The notes beneath the pieces are model-generated. The model ran no database searches and had not been told where the DNA came from. It was given only the letters and a program-made list of their open reading frames with translations. A stretch of DNA of 17,554 nucleotides from contig JAGWTK010000031.1 of the NCBI GenBank assembly GCA_028876035.1, forward strand, positions 1 through 17,554, in the 5' to 3' direction. The DNA is from Bacteroidota bacterium. GTDB lineage: Bacteria > Bacteroidota > Bacteroidia > Chitinophagales > Chitinophagaceae. Below, one piece after another: positions 7,291-14,842 of this stretch. Numbering within the stretch: the stretch's first letter is position 1; each line of letters begins with the position of its first letter. Made by a program: the position numbers and the translations under genes.

Positions 7291-8430
7291 TCACAAACGC
7301 TGTTTCAGGCGAGGAATCCATTCATTCTTCCAGCTTAAAAAATTGCCTGCTTCGATCTGACGGCGTGCTTCTGCCACCAGCCAGGTATAAAAAGCAAGGT
7401 TGTGCACACTGGCGATGGTAAGACCCAGGATTTCTTTTGCCTTTATGAGGTGCCGCAAATAAGCTTTGCTATAGTATTGGCTGAAAGCGCAGGGAATACC
7501 TTCATCCAGCGGGGAAAAATCATTCTCCCATTTCTTGTTGTCGATATTGATTACCCCGTTGCTCGTAAACAGCATGGCATTGCGCCCGTTGCGGGTAGGC
7601 ATCACACAATCGAACATGTCTACTCCCAGCGCTATATTTTCGAGAATATTCCAGGGTGTACCCACGCCCATCAGGTAACGCGGTTTGTCGGCCGGAAGAA
7701 TCGAACAGCACAAGGCGCAGAATTCATACATCATTTCCTCCGGCTCTCCCACGCTCAATCCGCCAATCGCATTCCCCACTGCCGCTTTTGAAGCGATATA
7801 AGAAGCCGAGGCAGTTCGCAGATCAGCAAAAGTGCTGCCTTGTACAATCGGAAAAAGATTTTGGGTATAGCCATATTTGTCCGGCGTACTGTTGAAACGT
7901 TCAAAACAACGGTCGAGCCAGCGATGCGTAAGCTCCATGCTTTTTTTTGCATAGGCATAATCGCTGGGGTAAGGCGGACATTCATCAAATGCCATAATGA
8001 TATCGCCGCCGATGGAGCGTTGGATATCCATTACGTTTTCGGGGCTGAAAAGATGCCGGCTGCCATCGATATGACTTTGAAACAATGCACCCTCTTCGGT
8101 AAGCTTGCGGGTTCCGGCGAGTGAAAAAACCTGGTATCCACCACTGTCCGTAAGAATTGGCCGGTCCCACCCATTGAACTTATGCAATCCACCGGCCGCT
8201 TCAAGCACTGCTGTGCCCGGACGCAGGTAGAGATGGTAGGTATTACCGAGGATGATGGACGCATTAACGTCCTGCTTCAGCTGCTGTTGTGAAACCGCCT
8301 TCACACTTCCCACTGTACCTACCGGCATAAACACCGGCGTAGCTATCGGACCATGATCGGTGCTGATCATGCCGGTACGGGCAGCAGTTTGTGTATCCGT
8401 TTTTTCCAGTCGAAATTGCAGTGCGGCCAT
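7291..8430 (-). CDS. tgt: tRNA-guanine transglycosylase (queuosine synthesis)
   Basis: A 379-residue enzyme that swaps guanine-34 for preQ1 in tRNAs with GUN anticodons. The active site is complete: D95-S-G-G-Y-Q, D149-E-C-P-P, MGVGTPWNILENI, and D274-C-V-M-P-T-R280-N-G-R283, where Asp274 corresponds to the nucleophile. The usual zinc site is not complete. In the segment D-E-G-I-P-C-A-F-S-Q-Y-Y-S (309-321) only C314 of the three classical cysteines remains (I312 and S317 replace the others), while H343 of HNLAFY is kept. This appears to be a Bacteroidota trait rather than decay, since everything else is intact. The start at 8430 gives the conserved MxxLxFxLEK N-terminus; the longer in-frame reading begins with a non-ATG codon and overlaps the divergent upstream gene. 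Confidence 0.96.
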   Translation of the reverse strand: MAALQFRLEKTDTQTAARTGMISTDHGPIATPVFMPVGTVGSVKAVSQQQLKQDVNASIILGNTYHLYLRPGTAVLEAAGGLHKFNGWDRPILTDSGGYQVFSLAGTRKLTEEGALFQSHIDGSRHLFSPENVMDIQRSIGGDIIMAFDECPPYPSDYAYAKKSMELTHRWLDRCFERFNSTPDKYGYTQNLFPIVQGSTFADLRTASASYIASKAAVGNAIGGLSVGEPEEMMYEFCALCCSILPADKPRYLMGVGTPWNILENIALGVDMFDCVMPTRNGRNAMLFTSNGVINIDNKKWENDFSPLDEGIPCAFSQYYSKAYLRHLIKAKEILGLTIASVHNLAFYTWLVAEARRQIEAGNFLSWKNEWIPRLKQRL

Positions 8431-8545
8431 AAAAAGGCGCAAGATAAACGATTTGCAGGAGGGCACGCAGAGAATAAAGAAAGCGCAGGTTTGTCGCCAT
8501 TCGTTATTTTCGCAGCTGCTAAATGCCCCCTTAACCTTAGAAAGC

Positions 8546-9682
8546 ATGAATATTCCGGCAAACTGGTCGCTGCACCCTGGTGAGATTGTTTTTTATGCGT
8601 TTGCTGCCACTGCATTGATACAACTCCTGTACTACCTGCTCCTGTTCCGCAGGGTAGCTTTTTTTCATAAAAAAGAAAAACAAAAATCGCAACAACACCC
8701 GGTAAGCATCATTATTTGTGCGAGGGATGAAGCCGCAAACCTTGCCAGCAACCTGCCAGGTGTATTGGTGCAGACCTATCCGAGCACGCATGAAGTGATT
8801 GTTATCAACGATAACAGCGTTGATGAAACAAAATATTTTCTCGATGAACTGAAGAAAACCTTCCGGCACCTGCAAACAGTGAACCTGGAATACGAAGCAA
8901 AACTCATCCCCGGGAAAAAATATCCCCTGTCCATCGGTATCAAAGAAGCCAAACATGAACTGGTTTTGTTAACAGATGCGGATTGTATGCCGGCCAGCGA
9001 ATTCTGGTTGCAAAAAATGCAGGATGGGTACGATGAGGGCATTGAAATTGTGCTCGGATATGGTGCTTACAACAAGAGACCGGGTATACTGAATAAGCTC
9101 ATCCGTTTTGAAACCTTTCATACCGCATTGCAATATTTGTCTTATGCCCTTTCGGGCATGCCCTATATGGGCGTAGGGCGTAACCTGTCGTATACAAAAC
9201 GACTCTTTTTTCAGCACAAAGGGTTCTCTTCGCTCAATCACGTGACAGGCGGGGATGACGATTTGTTCATCAACAAAGTGGCTACGCCCACTAATACGGC
9301 CGTGGTAATTGACCCCGACGCGGTAACACGATCAGAACCCAAGAAAACCTGGGGTGACTGGATCCGGCAAAAAACAAGGCATTATAGCACGGGGAAATAT
9401 TACAAACCCAAACACCGATTCCTGCTCGGACTTTATTCATTTTCACACTTTATTTTTTTCCCGCTTTTTGTGGCCAGCCTGATCCTATTCGACTGGCGCC
9501 TCGCCATCGGCGTTTTCCTGCTGCGCGCCCTCGTACAGGGATGGATATTTTATAGAAGCATGGGCAAGCTGGGCGAAAAAGATCTCTGGCCCTGGTGGTG
9601 GTTGCTGGACCTTTGGATGTTCGTTTATTACCTGATCTTTGCCCCATCATTATGGAAAAAGCCGCGCAAAACCTGGGACTGA
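8546..9682 (+). CDS. Membrane-bound family 2 glycosyltransferase
   Basis: A 378-residue processive-type GT2 enzyme with one N-terminal helix (about 13-33), a cytosolic GT-A domain (52-290) and C-terminal helices at about 296-315, 318-335 and 350-367. Motifs: VSIIICARDE (53-62), the nucleotide-binding N-D-N-S (88-91), the metal-binding T-D-A-D-C (143-147), G-G-D-D-D (235-239) as catalytic acid region, and R-Q-K-T-R-H (274-279), a Q-x-x-R-W-like acceptor motif with His for Trp. It transfers a sugar from a nucleotide-sugar donor to an unknown acceptor, probably an envelope glycan or lipid. The ATG at 8546 gives the expected short tail before helix 1. It is divergent from tgt (115 bp apart) and its last 31 nt overlap the start of rsmG, so the two are translationally linked. 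Confidence 0.92.
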   Translation: MNIPANWSLHPGEIVFYAFAATALIQLLYYLLLFRRVAFFHKKEKQKSQQHPVSIIICARDEAANLASNLPGVLVQTYPSTHEVIVINDNSVDETKYFLDELKKTFRHLQTVNLEYEAKLIPGKKYPLSIGIKEAKHELVLLTDADCMPASEFWLQKMQDGYDEGIEIVLGYGAYNKRPGILNKLIRFETFHTALQYLSYALSGMPYMGVGRNLSYTKRLFFQHKGFSSLNHVTGGDDDLFINKVATPTNTAVVIDPDAVTRSEPKKTWGDWIRQKTRHYSTGKYYKPKHRFLLGLYSFSHFIFFPLFVASLILFDWRLAIGVFLLRALVQGWIFYRSMGKLGEKDLWPWWWLLDLWMFVYYLIFAPSLWKKPRKTWD

Positions 9683-10299
9683 TCCTCCGGTATTTTGATG
9701 AGTTCAATGAAAAACAGTTGCAGCAACTGGCGGCACTGGCTGAACTATACCAGGAATGGAATAGCAAGATCAATGTCATCTCCCGAAAAGACATCGATGG
9801 CCTGTACGAAAAACATGTGCTGCATTCCCTCAGCATCGCCGCTGTTTTTGATTGCGGTGCGGGAACTGAAATTTTTGACCTCGGCACCGGTGGTGGCTTT
9901 CCGGGTATTCCGCTGGCGATCTTTTTCCCGGAAGCGAAATTTGTGCTGGCCGACAGCATTGGAAAAAAATTAAAAGTGGTAGAGGCGGTCGCCGCAGGCA
10001 TTGGCTTAACCAATATTGAAACCATCCATTCAAGAGCAGAGGATATCAAAAACAGGAAGTTTGATGCCGTGGTGTCGAGGGCCGTTGCACCCCTGGGCGA
10101 TCTCTGGCGCTGGTCGAAACCACTCTTAAAAAAGGGAGTGCGGATACCCGAGCGCGGGATCAGCGGACTGGTTTGTCTCAAAGGCGGGGATCTTGCACAG
10201 GAGATTGCCGATAGCCGTTGCAGGCCAAGGGTGATAGGTATACATGATTTATTTAGTGAGGAATTCTTCACAGATAAGTACTTGTTACACGTTTATTGA
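9652..10299 (+). CDS. rsmG: 16S rRNA (guanine-527 N7)-methyltransferase
   Basis: A 215-residue SAM-dependent methyltransferase that modifies G527 in the 530 loop of 16S rRNA. Family signatures: W-N-x-K-I-N-V-I-S-R (36-45), H55-V-L-H-S-L, the SAM-binding loop D-L-G-T-G-G-G-F-P-G-I-P-L (76-88), an acidic D101-S at the end of the second strand followed by KK, and V-S-R-A-V-A-P-L (141-148). The length is normal. The ATG at 9652 lies inside the end of the glycosyltransferase gene; a longer reading would start on a non-ATG codon deep within that gene. In other bacteria loss of RsmG gives low-level streptomycin resistance, which is family knowledge. No terminator is obvious before the next gene 67 nt downstream. 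Confidence 0.95.
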   Translation: MEKAAQNLGLILRYFDEFNEKQLQQLAALAELYQEWNSKINVISRKDIDGLYEKHVLHSLSIAAVFDCGAGTEIFDLGTGGGFPGIPLAIFFPEAKFVLADSIGKKLKVVEAVAAGIGLTNIETIHSRAEDIKNRKFDAVVSRAVAPLGDLWRWSKPLLKKGVRIPERGISGLVCLKGGDLAQEIADSRCRPRVIGIHDLFSEEFFTDKYLLHVY

Positions 10300-10331
10300 T
10301 AGCAGCTTTCAATAATTACCTGTTTGTGGTA

Positions 10332-10362
10332 TTGGCGGCTTGGTCAAATAGGCTGAATTTTG
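10332..10362 (+). promoter_or_regulatory. Candidate promoter directly upstream of the response regulator
   Basis: TTG (10332-10334), a 20-nt gap and GAATTTTG (10355-10362), seven of eight bases of the TAnnTTTG consensus. Transcription would begin near 10367, at or next to the start codon, so the transcript could be leaderless or nearly so. Confidence 0.3.
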
Positions 10363-10366
10363 TGGA

Positions 10367-11014
10367 ATGACAATAACCGTTTGCATAGTTGACGACAATA
10401 AGGACATTCGCTCCGCCCTGGAGCAGATTGTTATTATGTCCGACGGCTATCGCCTGCTCGGCAGCTTTGCCAGTGCGGAAGAGGCGATCGAAAAAATTCC
10501 CGCGCTGAGTCCGCAGGTCGTGCTGATGGACATCAACCTTGGCGGTATGAGCGGCATCGAATGCGTGCGACAGTTAAAGCCGATGCACCCCGATATTTTG
10601 TACATGATGTGTACGGTGTACGAGGAAGATGAGAAAATATTTGAAGCACTTGCCGCAGGGGCCAATGGATACATTCTCAAAAAAACCGCTCCCGGCAAAC
10701 TCCTTGAGGCCATCCGCGAGCTGAGCGAAGGTGGTGCACCGATGAGCAGCCAGATCGCCCGCAAAGTGGTGGCCGCTTTCCGGGGAAAACCGGTGCTGGC
10801 CGACGGAACGATCCAGGAAGACAAATACATTAACGTCCTTTCAGGTCGCGAAAAAGAAATCCTTGAACACCTTTCCAAAGGCCTGCTATACAAAGAAATT
10901 GCCAACAGCCTTTTTATCAGTCCAGAAACAGTGCGCAAACACGTGTACCACATCTACGAGAAGCTGCACGTTAACAATCGCGTGGAGGCCGTTAACAAAT
11001 ATTTTGGCCGATAA
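10367..11014 (+). CDS. NarL/FixJ-type response regulator
   Basis: A 215-residue two-component regulator. The receiver domain (1-120) has the acidic pair D9-D10, phosphoacceptor D55 (VVLMD), switch residue T83 and K105. The C-terminal LuxR/GerE helix-turn-helix (about 158-212) carries L-S-x-R-E-K-E-I-L (158-166), G-L-L-Y-K-E-I-A and I-S-P-E-T-V-R-K-H-V, with the usual DNA-recognition helix. A phosphorylated form should bind DNA as a dimer. In Bacteroidota such regulators are often paired with a 7TM- or TPR-type histidine kinase, but none lies in this window, so it is an orphan here and its signal and targets are unknown. The ATG at 10367 gives the standard MTITVCIVDDN start. Confidence 0.95.
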   Translation: MTITVCIVDDNKDIRSALEQIVIMSDGYRLLGSFASAEEAIEKIPALSPQVVLMDINLGGMSGIECVRQLKPMHPDILYMMCTVYEEDEKIFEALAAGANGYILKKTAPGKLLEAIRELSEGGAPMSSQIARKVVAAFRGKPVLADGTIQEDKYINVLSGREKEILEHLSKGLLYKEIANSLFISPETVRKHVYHIYEKLHVNNRVEAVNKYFGR

Positions 11015-11298
11015 GCTCCTTGTTTAACTTTTACCGGAAAATTGCAAAACATAGTTAGCAATAAATACTACTAAAGTGGTATTGTGGTATACCCGTTGCG
11101 TTTCTAATTTTATAGTGTCGCAAAGGGGTGCAAAGCATCAAATACTTTTTGACCATTAAAACCTTACCTAGTCATTGGTGATCTACTCATAAAGCAGATT
11201 GTACTGGCCAGGCTCTAAAAAAAATTCTCTGTAAAATTGAAAGCCGCCCCTCTTTTGGGACGGCTTCTTTTTTTGTTAATTTGTTTATTTTCAACCCG
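11015..11298. other. Intergenic region between convergent genes, with possible small RNA
   Basis: The 284 bp between the response regulator and the peptidase gene hold no open reading frame worth calling. The final 35 bp are a strong plus-strand terminator lying 227 nt after the regulator's stop codon, far for a simple gene end. A possible promoter (TTG 11082-11084, 20-nt gap, TAATTTTA 11105-11112) would yield an RNA of about 155 nt ending at that terminator. The alternative is a long 3' UTR of the regulator. Confidence 0.4.
11241..11274 (+). terminator. Rho-independent terminator
   Basis: AAGCCG-C-CCC-TCTTTT-GGG-A-CGGCTT forms a nine-pair hairpin with one internal mismatch, followed by CTTTTTTT. 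On the minus strand the hairpin is followed by a weaker TTTCAATTTT, so it may also stop transcription from the peptidase gene. Confidence 0.85.
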
Positions 11299-13302
11299 CT
11301 ACCACTTTAATTCCAGCCGGTTGTCTTTTCTATTCACATCGGCCATTCGCTTGCTCGGGTCAATCTCAGCCAGGGTAATTTCTGAAAGCTTGTGCCTGGT
11401 TTCAATGGTATAACTCTGGTTAGTCCAGTTCCATTCGGGGTACACGATGCGGGTCAACCCTTGTTCTTCTGCCGGCTTGCTTCCGAACATCAGGCTCATC
11501 GGCACATAGTGCATTTCCCGGGAACCGTCTTTAAATGTAAGCTGGAGATCGATGGGCATGGGCATTTTCCCCTTATTGGCTATCCGGATTTTTGTACTGC
11601 CAGCTTCTTCCCAGAGGCTATCGATAGCATAGTCGATGGTCTTCGTTGTGTTCACCATATATTCACGATACCAGTCGAGTTTCATCCCACTGGCCTTTTC
11701 CGCAACCCGTATGAAATCATTTACATTGGGATGTTTGAAACGCCACTGGTTGTAATAATCGAGCAGGATTCTATTTCGGGTATCCGTGCCTGTTACATAG
11801 CCAAGCTGCTCCATGAACAAAGCTCCTTTTGAATAAGCCGCAGTGCTGTACGCGTAGTTGGTATTGAAGTGATCTGCGTGCGTGGTCATCGGTTCTTCCA
11901 GGCCACTTTTTGCGAGTGAGAAATAAGACAAATAGGAATCGCCGTTGTTTTCGGGGATAATATTCACTGCATCATTCAGGTTCTTGTCGGAAGGATTGCG
12001 CTGGAGGGCTGCCTTATAGGCTTCCAGGGTCGACCGGCCATAAAAGTTGGCACTCACCAAATCCTCGGCGTAAGAAGTAAAACCTTCGTCCATCCAGGCA
12101 TATTCACTTTCATTGGTGCCCATCATCATTTGGTACCAGCTATGCATCCATTCATGGAATACCACATCGGTACCTGCTCCCTTCAACAGGGTGGCCATTG
12201 GATACTCCATGCCTCCATCTCCGCCCTGGATAAACGAATATTGCTTGTAGGGATATTTGCCGAATGTTTTATCCATAAAAGGCAACACTTTGGCTGCTTT
12301 GTCGAGCACCGTTTCCCAATCTTCTTTATAACTGGCGATAAAGTTCTCCGCATTGTTACCATACTGTTGCTTTTGACGCGCTGAATACCCCTCGAACTGT
12401 TTGCGCAACGCTTCGTTCGAAATTTTGTAAAAAGCATGCAGCACCATGCCATCCCGTACCTGCTTGCTGAGGTGGATGTATTCCGGATCGGCCGCCCAAA
12501 CAAAATCGTGCACATTGGGAGCAATGAAATTCCATGTAAGATGGTCGCCTGCCGGTGCAATTACTTTGCTGCCTGCTGGTTCATAACCGTGTCCAATCTT
12601 TTCCGGATGTTGCAGGTAGCCAGTAGCGGCGATGGTATATTTTTTATCTATCGTAATACTCACATCATAATCGCCCCAAACGCCATAAAATTCGCGGGCC
12701 ACATAGGGTGTGGGATGCCATCCCTCATAATCGTATTCGCAGATTTTAGGATACCATTGGCTCATGCTGTAGCGTACACCTTCTGCGTTATCGCGACCGC
12801 TGCGCCGGATTTGTACCGGAACCTGTGCCTCAAATTCCAATTCAAAGTTCACCGTGGACCTCGGCAGGATGGGCTTGCTAAGGGTTACTTCCAGGATGGT
12901 TTCATGCAGGATCGTCTTTTGTGCCACGCCGTTCATCTTTATCCACTTCACATGCTGGTAGCCGATTTCATCGGGTTGCAGGTGCTGGATCCGATCGCGC
13001 ACACGACCATCCCAGTCTGGCCGGTTGTTCACGAGTTGCTGCCCCAGGTAACGGCTACGGTTGTCCATCATACTGTTTGGCTGAAATGCATTCCAGTACA
13101 AATGATAAAACACCCGGTCCAGGGTATCCGGTGAATTGTTCGTATAGGCTAATTTCTGCTTGCCGCTAAGGCGGTTATTGGTTACGTCTGCATCTACCGT
13201 CATCTGGTATTTTACGCGCTGCTGCCAGCGGTCGGGCTGAGCGATGGCAGCCGCAGCAAACAACAAGGCGACAGAACTTAGAAAAGTGCGCTTCATATCC
13301 AT
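11299..13302 (-). CDS. Secreted M1-family zinc metallopeptidase
   Basis: A 667-residue exported gluzincin. Residues 1-22 are a signal peptide (MDMKRT, an Ala/Leu-rich core and A-I-A-Q), which fixes the start at 13302, or at 13296 if the second Met is used; GGA lies five bases before the first. An N-terminal beta-saddle domain precedes the catalytic domain with H383-E-W-M-H387 and E406, the HEXXH-X18-E zinc site in W-M-D-E-G-F. The family's exopeptidase G-x-M-E-N is present as G-G-M-E-Y-P (363-368), Asn replaced by Tyr, as seen in several bacterial M1-like peptidases. Expected activity is cleavage of peptides in the periplasm; whether it is a true aminopeptidase is uncertain. It probably has its own promoter, as a terminator lies 67 nt upstream of it. 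Confidence 0.93.
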   Translation of the reverse strand: MDMKRTFLSSVALLFAAAAIAQPDRWQQRVKYQMTVDADVTNNRLSGKQKLAYTNNSPDTLDRVFYHLYWNAFQPNSMMDNRSRYLGQQLVNNRPDWDGRVRDRIQHLQPDEIGYQHVKWIKMNGVAQKTILHETILEVTLSKPILPRSTVNFELEFEAQVPVQIRRSGRDNAEGVRYSMSQWYPKICEYDYEGWHPTPYVAREFYGVWGDYDVSITIDKKYTIAATGYLQHPEKIGHGYEPAGSKVIAPAGDHLTWNFIAPNVHDFVWAADPEYIHLSKQVRDGMVLHAFYKISNEALRKQFEGYSARQKQQYGNNAENFIASYKEDWETVLDKAAKVLPFMDKTFGKYPYKQYSFIQGGDGGMEYPMATLLKGAGTDVVFHEWMHSWYQMMMGTNESEYAWMDEGFTSYAEDLVSANFYGRSTLEAYKAALQRNPSDKNLNDAVNIIPENNGDSYLSYFSLAKSGLEEPMTTHADHFNTNYAYSTAAYSKGALFMEQLGYVTGTDTRNRILLDYYNQWRFKHPNVNDFIRVAEKASGMKLDWYREYMVNTTKTIDYAIDSLWEEAGSTKIRIANKGKMPMPIDLQLTFKDGSREMHYVPMSLMFGSKPAEEQGLTRIVYPEWNWTNQSYTIETRHKLSEITLAEIDPSKRMADVNRKDNRLELKW

Positions 13303-13368
13303 ATTTTTCCGTTGAATGCTGCAAATAAAAGAATCGTCCGTTAAAACGAAAATAAAGTTTGGCCCAGC

Positions 13369-13394
13369 AAAAAGCCCCCTGTTACCAGGAGGCT
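13369..13394 (-). terminator. Rho-independent terminator of the PepSY-like gene
   Basis: On the minus strand AGCCTCCTG-GTAA-CAGGGGGCT gives a nine-pair stem (one G-U) with a tetraloop, followed by TTTT. It lies 22 nt after the stop codon of the PepSY-like gene and separates it from the peptidase gene. Confidence 0.85.
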
Positions 13395-13416
13395 CCGCCA
13401 TCTTCATGGGGTATCA

Positions 13417-13872
13417 TCAGATGGTAATATTCTCTTTCACCAGGCGCCCTTCTTCATTAAAATAGAGGTATTTCTTCTCCACATTACTTTTCTTCACGAA
13501 GATCCTGTATTGTACAGTATTGTCCTTATTGTCGATACGGGAAACCGACTTTAACTCCCATTCTGTAAACTTACTTTTGTCGAACCCGTCTTTTACCGCT
13601 GCCGGTAAAGCTGCTTCCTCTATATCTTTTTCGGTTTGCAGCCATTCGCCTTTGCTGGTAAATTTCGCCGTATAGTGTACGCCTTCTTCTTCATAGCTGG
13701 CCTGGAAAGCACTCAGTTTGTCTTTCCATTCGACCTTAGTGGCGTTCGGAAACTTTTCTTTGAATGCATCGGTTACTTCTGCCGGTACTTTACGCAACTG
13801 TGCTGTTATAGAACCGACTCCAATAACAAGGCTAAAAACACCCGTTAATGCGGCTTTGATCATTGTTTTCAT
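13417..13872 (-). CDS. Secreted PepSY-like domain protein
   Basis: A 151-residue exported protein. Residues 1-24 are a signal peptide (MKTMIKAALTGVF, ending S-I-T-A). The mature part holds a PepSY-like (DUF2874-type) fold with two half-repeats: V-P-A-E-V-T-D-A-F-K-E-K-F-P-N-A (29-44) followed by a K-V-E-W strand, then L-P-A-A-V-K-D-G-F-D-K-S (89-100) with T-E-W and paired strands. This pattern is common in small Bacteroidota periplasmic proteins. PepSY domains are thought to bind peptides or inhibit proteases; for this branch the function is unknown. The gene is monocistronic by its own terminator. Its neighbour is a secreted metallopeptidase, so an inhibitor or partner role is conceivable but is only inference from position. 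Confidence 0.88.
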   Translation of the reverse strand: MKTMIKAALTGVFSLVIGVGSITAQLRKVPAEVTDAFKEKFPNATKVEWKDKLSAFQASYEEEGVHYTAKFTSKGEWLQTEKDIEEAALPAAVKDGFDKSKFTEWELKSVSRIDNKDNTVQYRIFVKKSNVEKKYLYFNEEGRLVKENITI

Positions 13873-13971
13873 GTTTCGATTTTTTTGTAAGGGGATACTT
13901 TAGACAAATCAATTTTGTGCCAGAGTGCCCCGAACGATGTTTATGTTATGTGAAAAATGCCATGTCCGGGC

Positions 13972-14006
13972 GTTCATCGTTCATTGTTCCCCGTTCATAG
14001 TCGATC
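13972..14006. repeat. Heptanucleotide repeat tract (GTTCATN type)
   Basis: Five 7-nt units: GTTCATC, GTTCATT, GTTCCCC, GTTCATA, GTCGATC. The core is the reverse complement of the tract at 14093-14120, about 90 bp away, so the two form an inverted pair in the gap between the PepSY-like gene and rsmI. Confidence 0.55.
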
Positions 14007-14092
14007 ATGCACGAAACCAAAAGCAAGTGCAGGACTCGTTGACGCACATAGATCATTTGGAGAGGCAATTAGCGACTAAATGAGGAGGGACC

Positions 14093-14120
14093 ATGAACAA
14101 TGAACCAGGAACCAGGAACT
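14093..14120. repeat. Heptanucleotide repeat tract overlapping the rsmI stop codon
   Basis: Four 7-nt units: ATGAACA, ATGAACC, AGGAACC, AGGAACT. The last two bases belong to the rsmI stop codon (14119-14121), so the tract starts exactly where the gene ends. Confidence 0.55.
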
Positions 14121-14784
14121 ATTGTGCTCCTTCAACAACGATAACAATTTCCCCTTTAACGCCCTTTTCTTTAAAGTATGAGGCGACTTCGGTGAGCGTG
14201 CCGCGTACATTTTCTTCGAACATTTTGGAAAGTTCACGGCTTACAGAACAGGGACGTTCTGGTCCGAAGTATTGGATCATTTCTTCGAGTGTTTTCACCA
14301 GTCGCAGCGGTGATTCGTAAAAAATCATGGTACGCTCTTCGCCGGCGAGGGATTTGAACAAGGTTTGCCGTCCCTTTTTCAGGGGGAGAAAGCCTTCAAA
14401 ACAAAAACGATTGGCGGGCAGTCCGCTGTTAACCAGCGCCGGCACAAAAGCAGTAGCGCCGGGCAGGCATTCCACTTTCACACCATGGCGGATACATTCA
14501 CGCACCAGCAGGAAAGCGGGATCTGAAATACCGGGAGTGCCTGCATCGGTGATAACGGCCATCGTTTTCCCGGACTGCAATTGCTGCACCAGGTGTTGGA
14601 CGATCTTATGTTCATTATGCTGGTGGTAGGGCGAAACGGGTTTTTGCACCTGGAAATGTTGCAGCAGTTTTGATGAAGTGCGGGTGTCTTCAGCGAGAAT
14701 AAGGTCTACCTGTTTCAGCACATCCAGTGCCCGCAGGGTGATATCCTGCAGGTTGCCGATGGGGGTTGGAACAATGTAGAGCAT
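14119..14784 (-). CDS. rsmI: 16S rRNA (cytidine-1402 2'-O)-methyltransferase
   Basis: A 221-residue tetrapyrrole-methylase-fold enzyme that 2'-O-methylates C1402 in the ribosomal P site. Signatures: M-L-Y-I-V-P-T-P-I-G-N-L-Q-D-I-T (1-16), A-E-D-T-R-T-S (31-37), a long acidic-free helix, T-D-A-G-T-P-G-I-S-D-P (79-89) and L-P-G-A-T-A (107-112), all SAM-pocket elements of RsmI. F-Y-E-S-P-L-R (about 156-162) is also typical. The usual length is 220-290; this form lacks the C-terminal extension of the E. coli protein. It is the last gene of the apparent aminopeptidase P-pssA-purS-rsmI operon, 58 nt after purS. Confidence 0.95.
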   Translation of the reverse strand: MLYIVPTPIGNLQDITLRALDVLKQVDLILAEDTRTSSKLLQHFQVQKPVSPYHQHNEHKIVQHLVQQLQSGKTMAVITDAGTPGISDPAFLLVRECIRHGVKVECLPGATAFVPALVNSGLPANRFCFEGFLPLKKGRQTLFKSLAGEERTMIFYESPLRLVKTLEEMIQYFGPERPCSVSRELSKMFEENVRGTLTEVASYFKEKGVKGEIVIVVEGAQ

Positions 14785-14842
14785 ATGGATGATGCAAGAT
14801 GAAGTCGGAGAACGAAACCGGTCGCCGGCTGCTGAGAGGCCA

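Noticed and set aside
8430..8547. Longer N-terminus of Tgt
   Set aside because: It would overlap the divergent glycosyltransferase start and lacks similarity to the family; the ATG at 8430 gives the standard length.
9450..10271. 273-codon minus-strand frame opposite rsmG
   Set aside because: Shadow of the glycosyltransferase and rsmG; composition is Ser/Arg/Pro-rich without a recognisable motif.
10447..10953. 168-codon minus-strand frame opposite the response regulator
   Set aside because: Antisense shadow; the plus-strand regulator has all key residues.
12436..13134. 232-codon plus-strand frame opposite the peptidase
   Set aside because: Antisense shadow of a gene with a full zinc site and signal peptide.
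13302..13407. Longer N-terminus of the M1 peptidase
   Set aside because: It would run through the terminator of the PepSY-like gene and bury the signal peptide.
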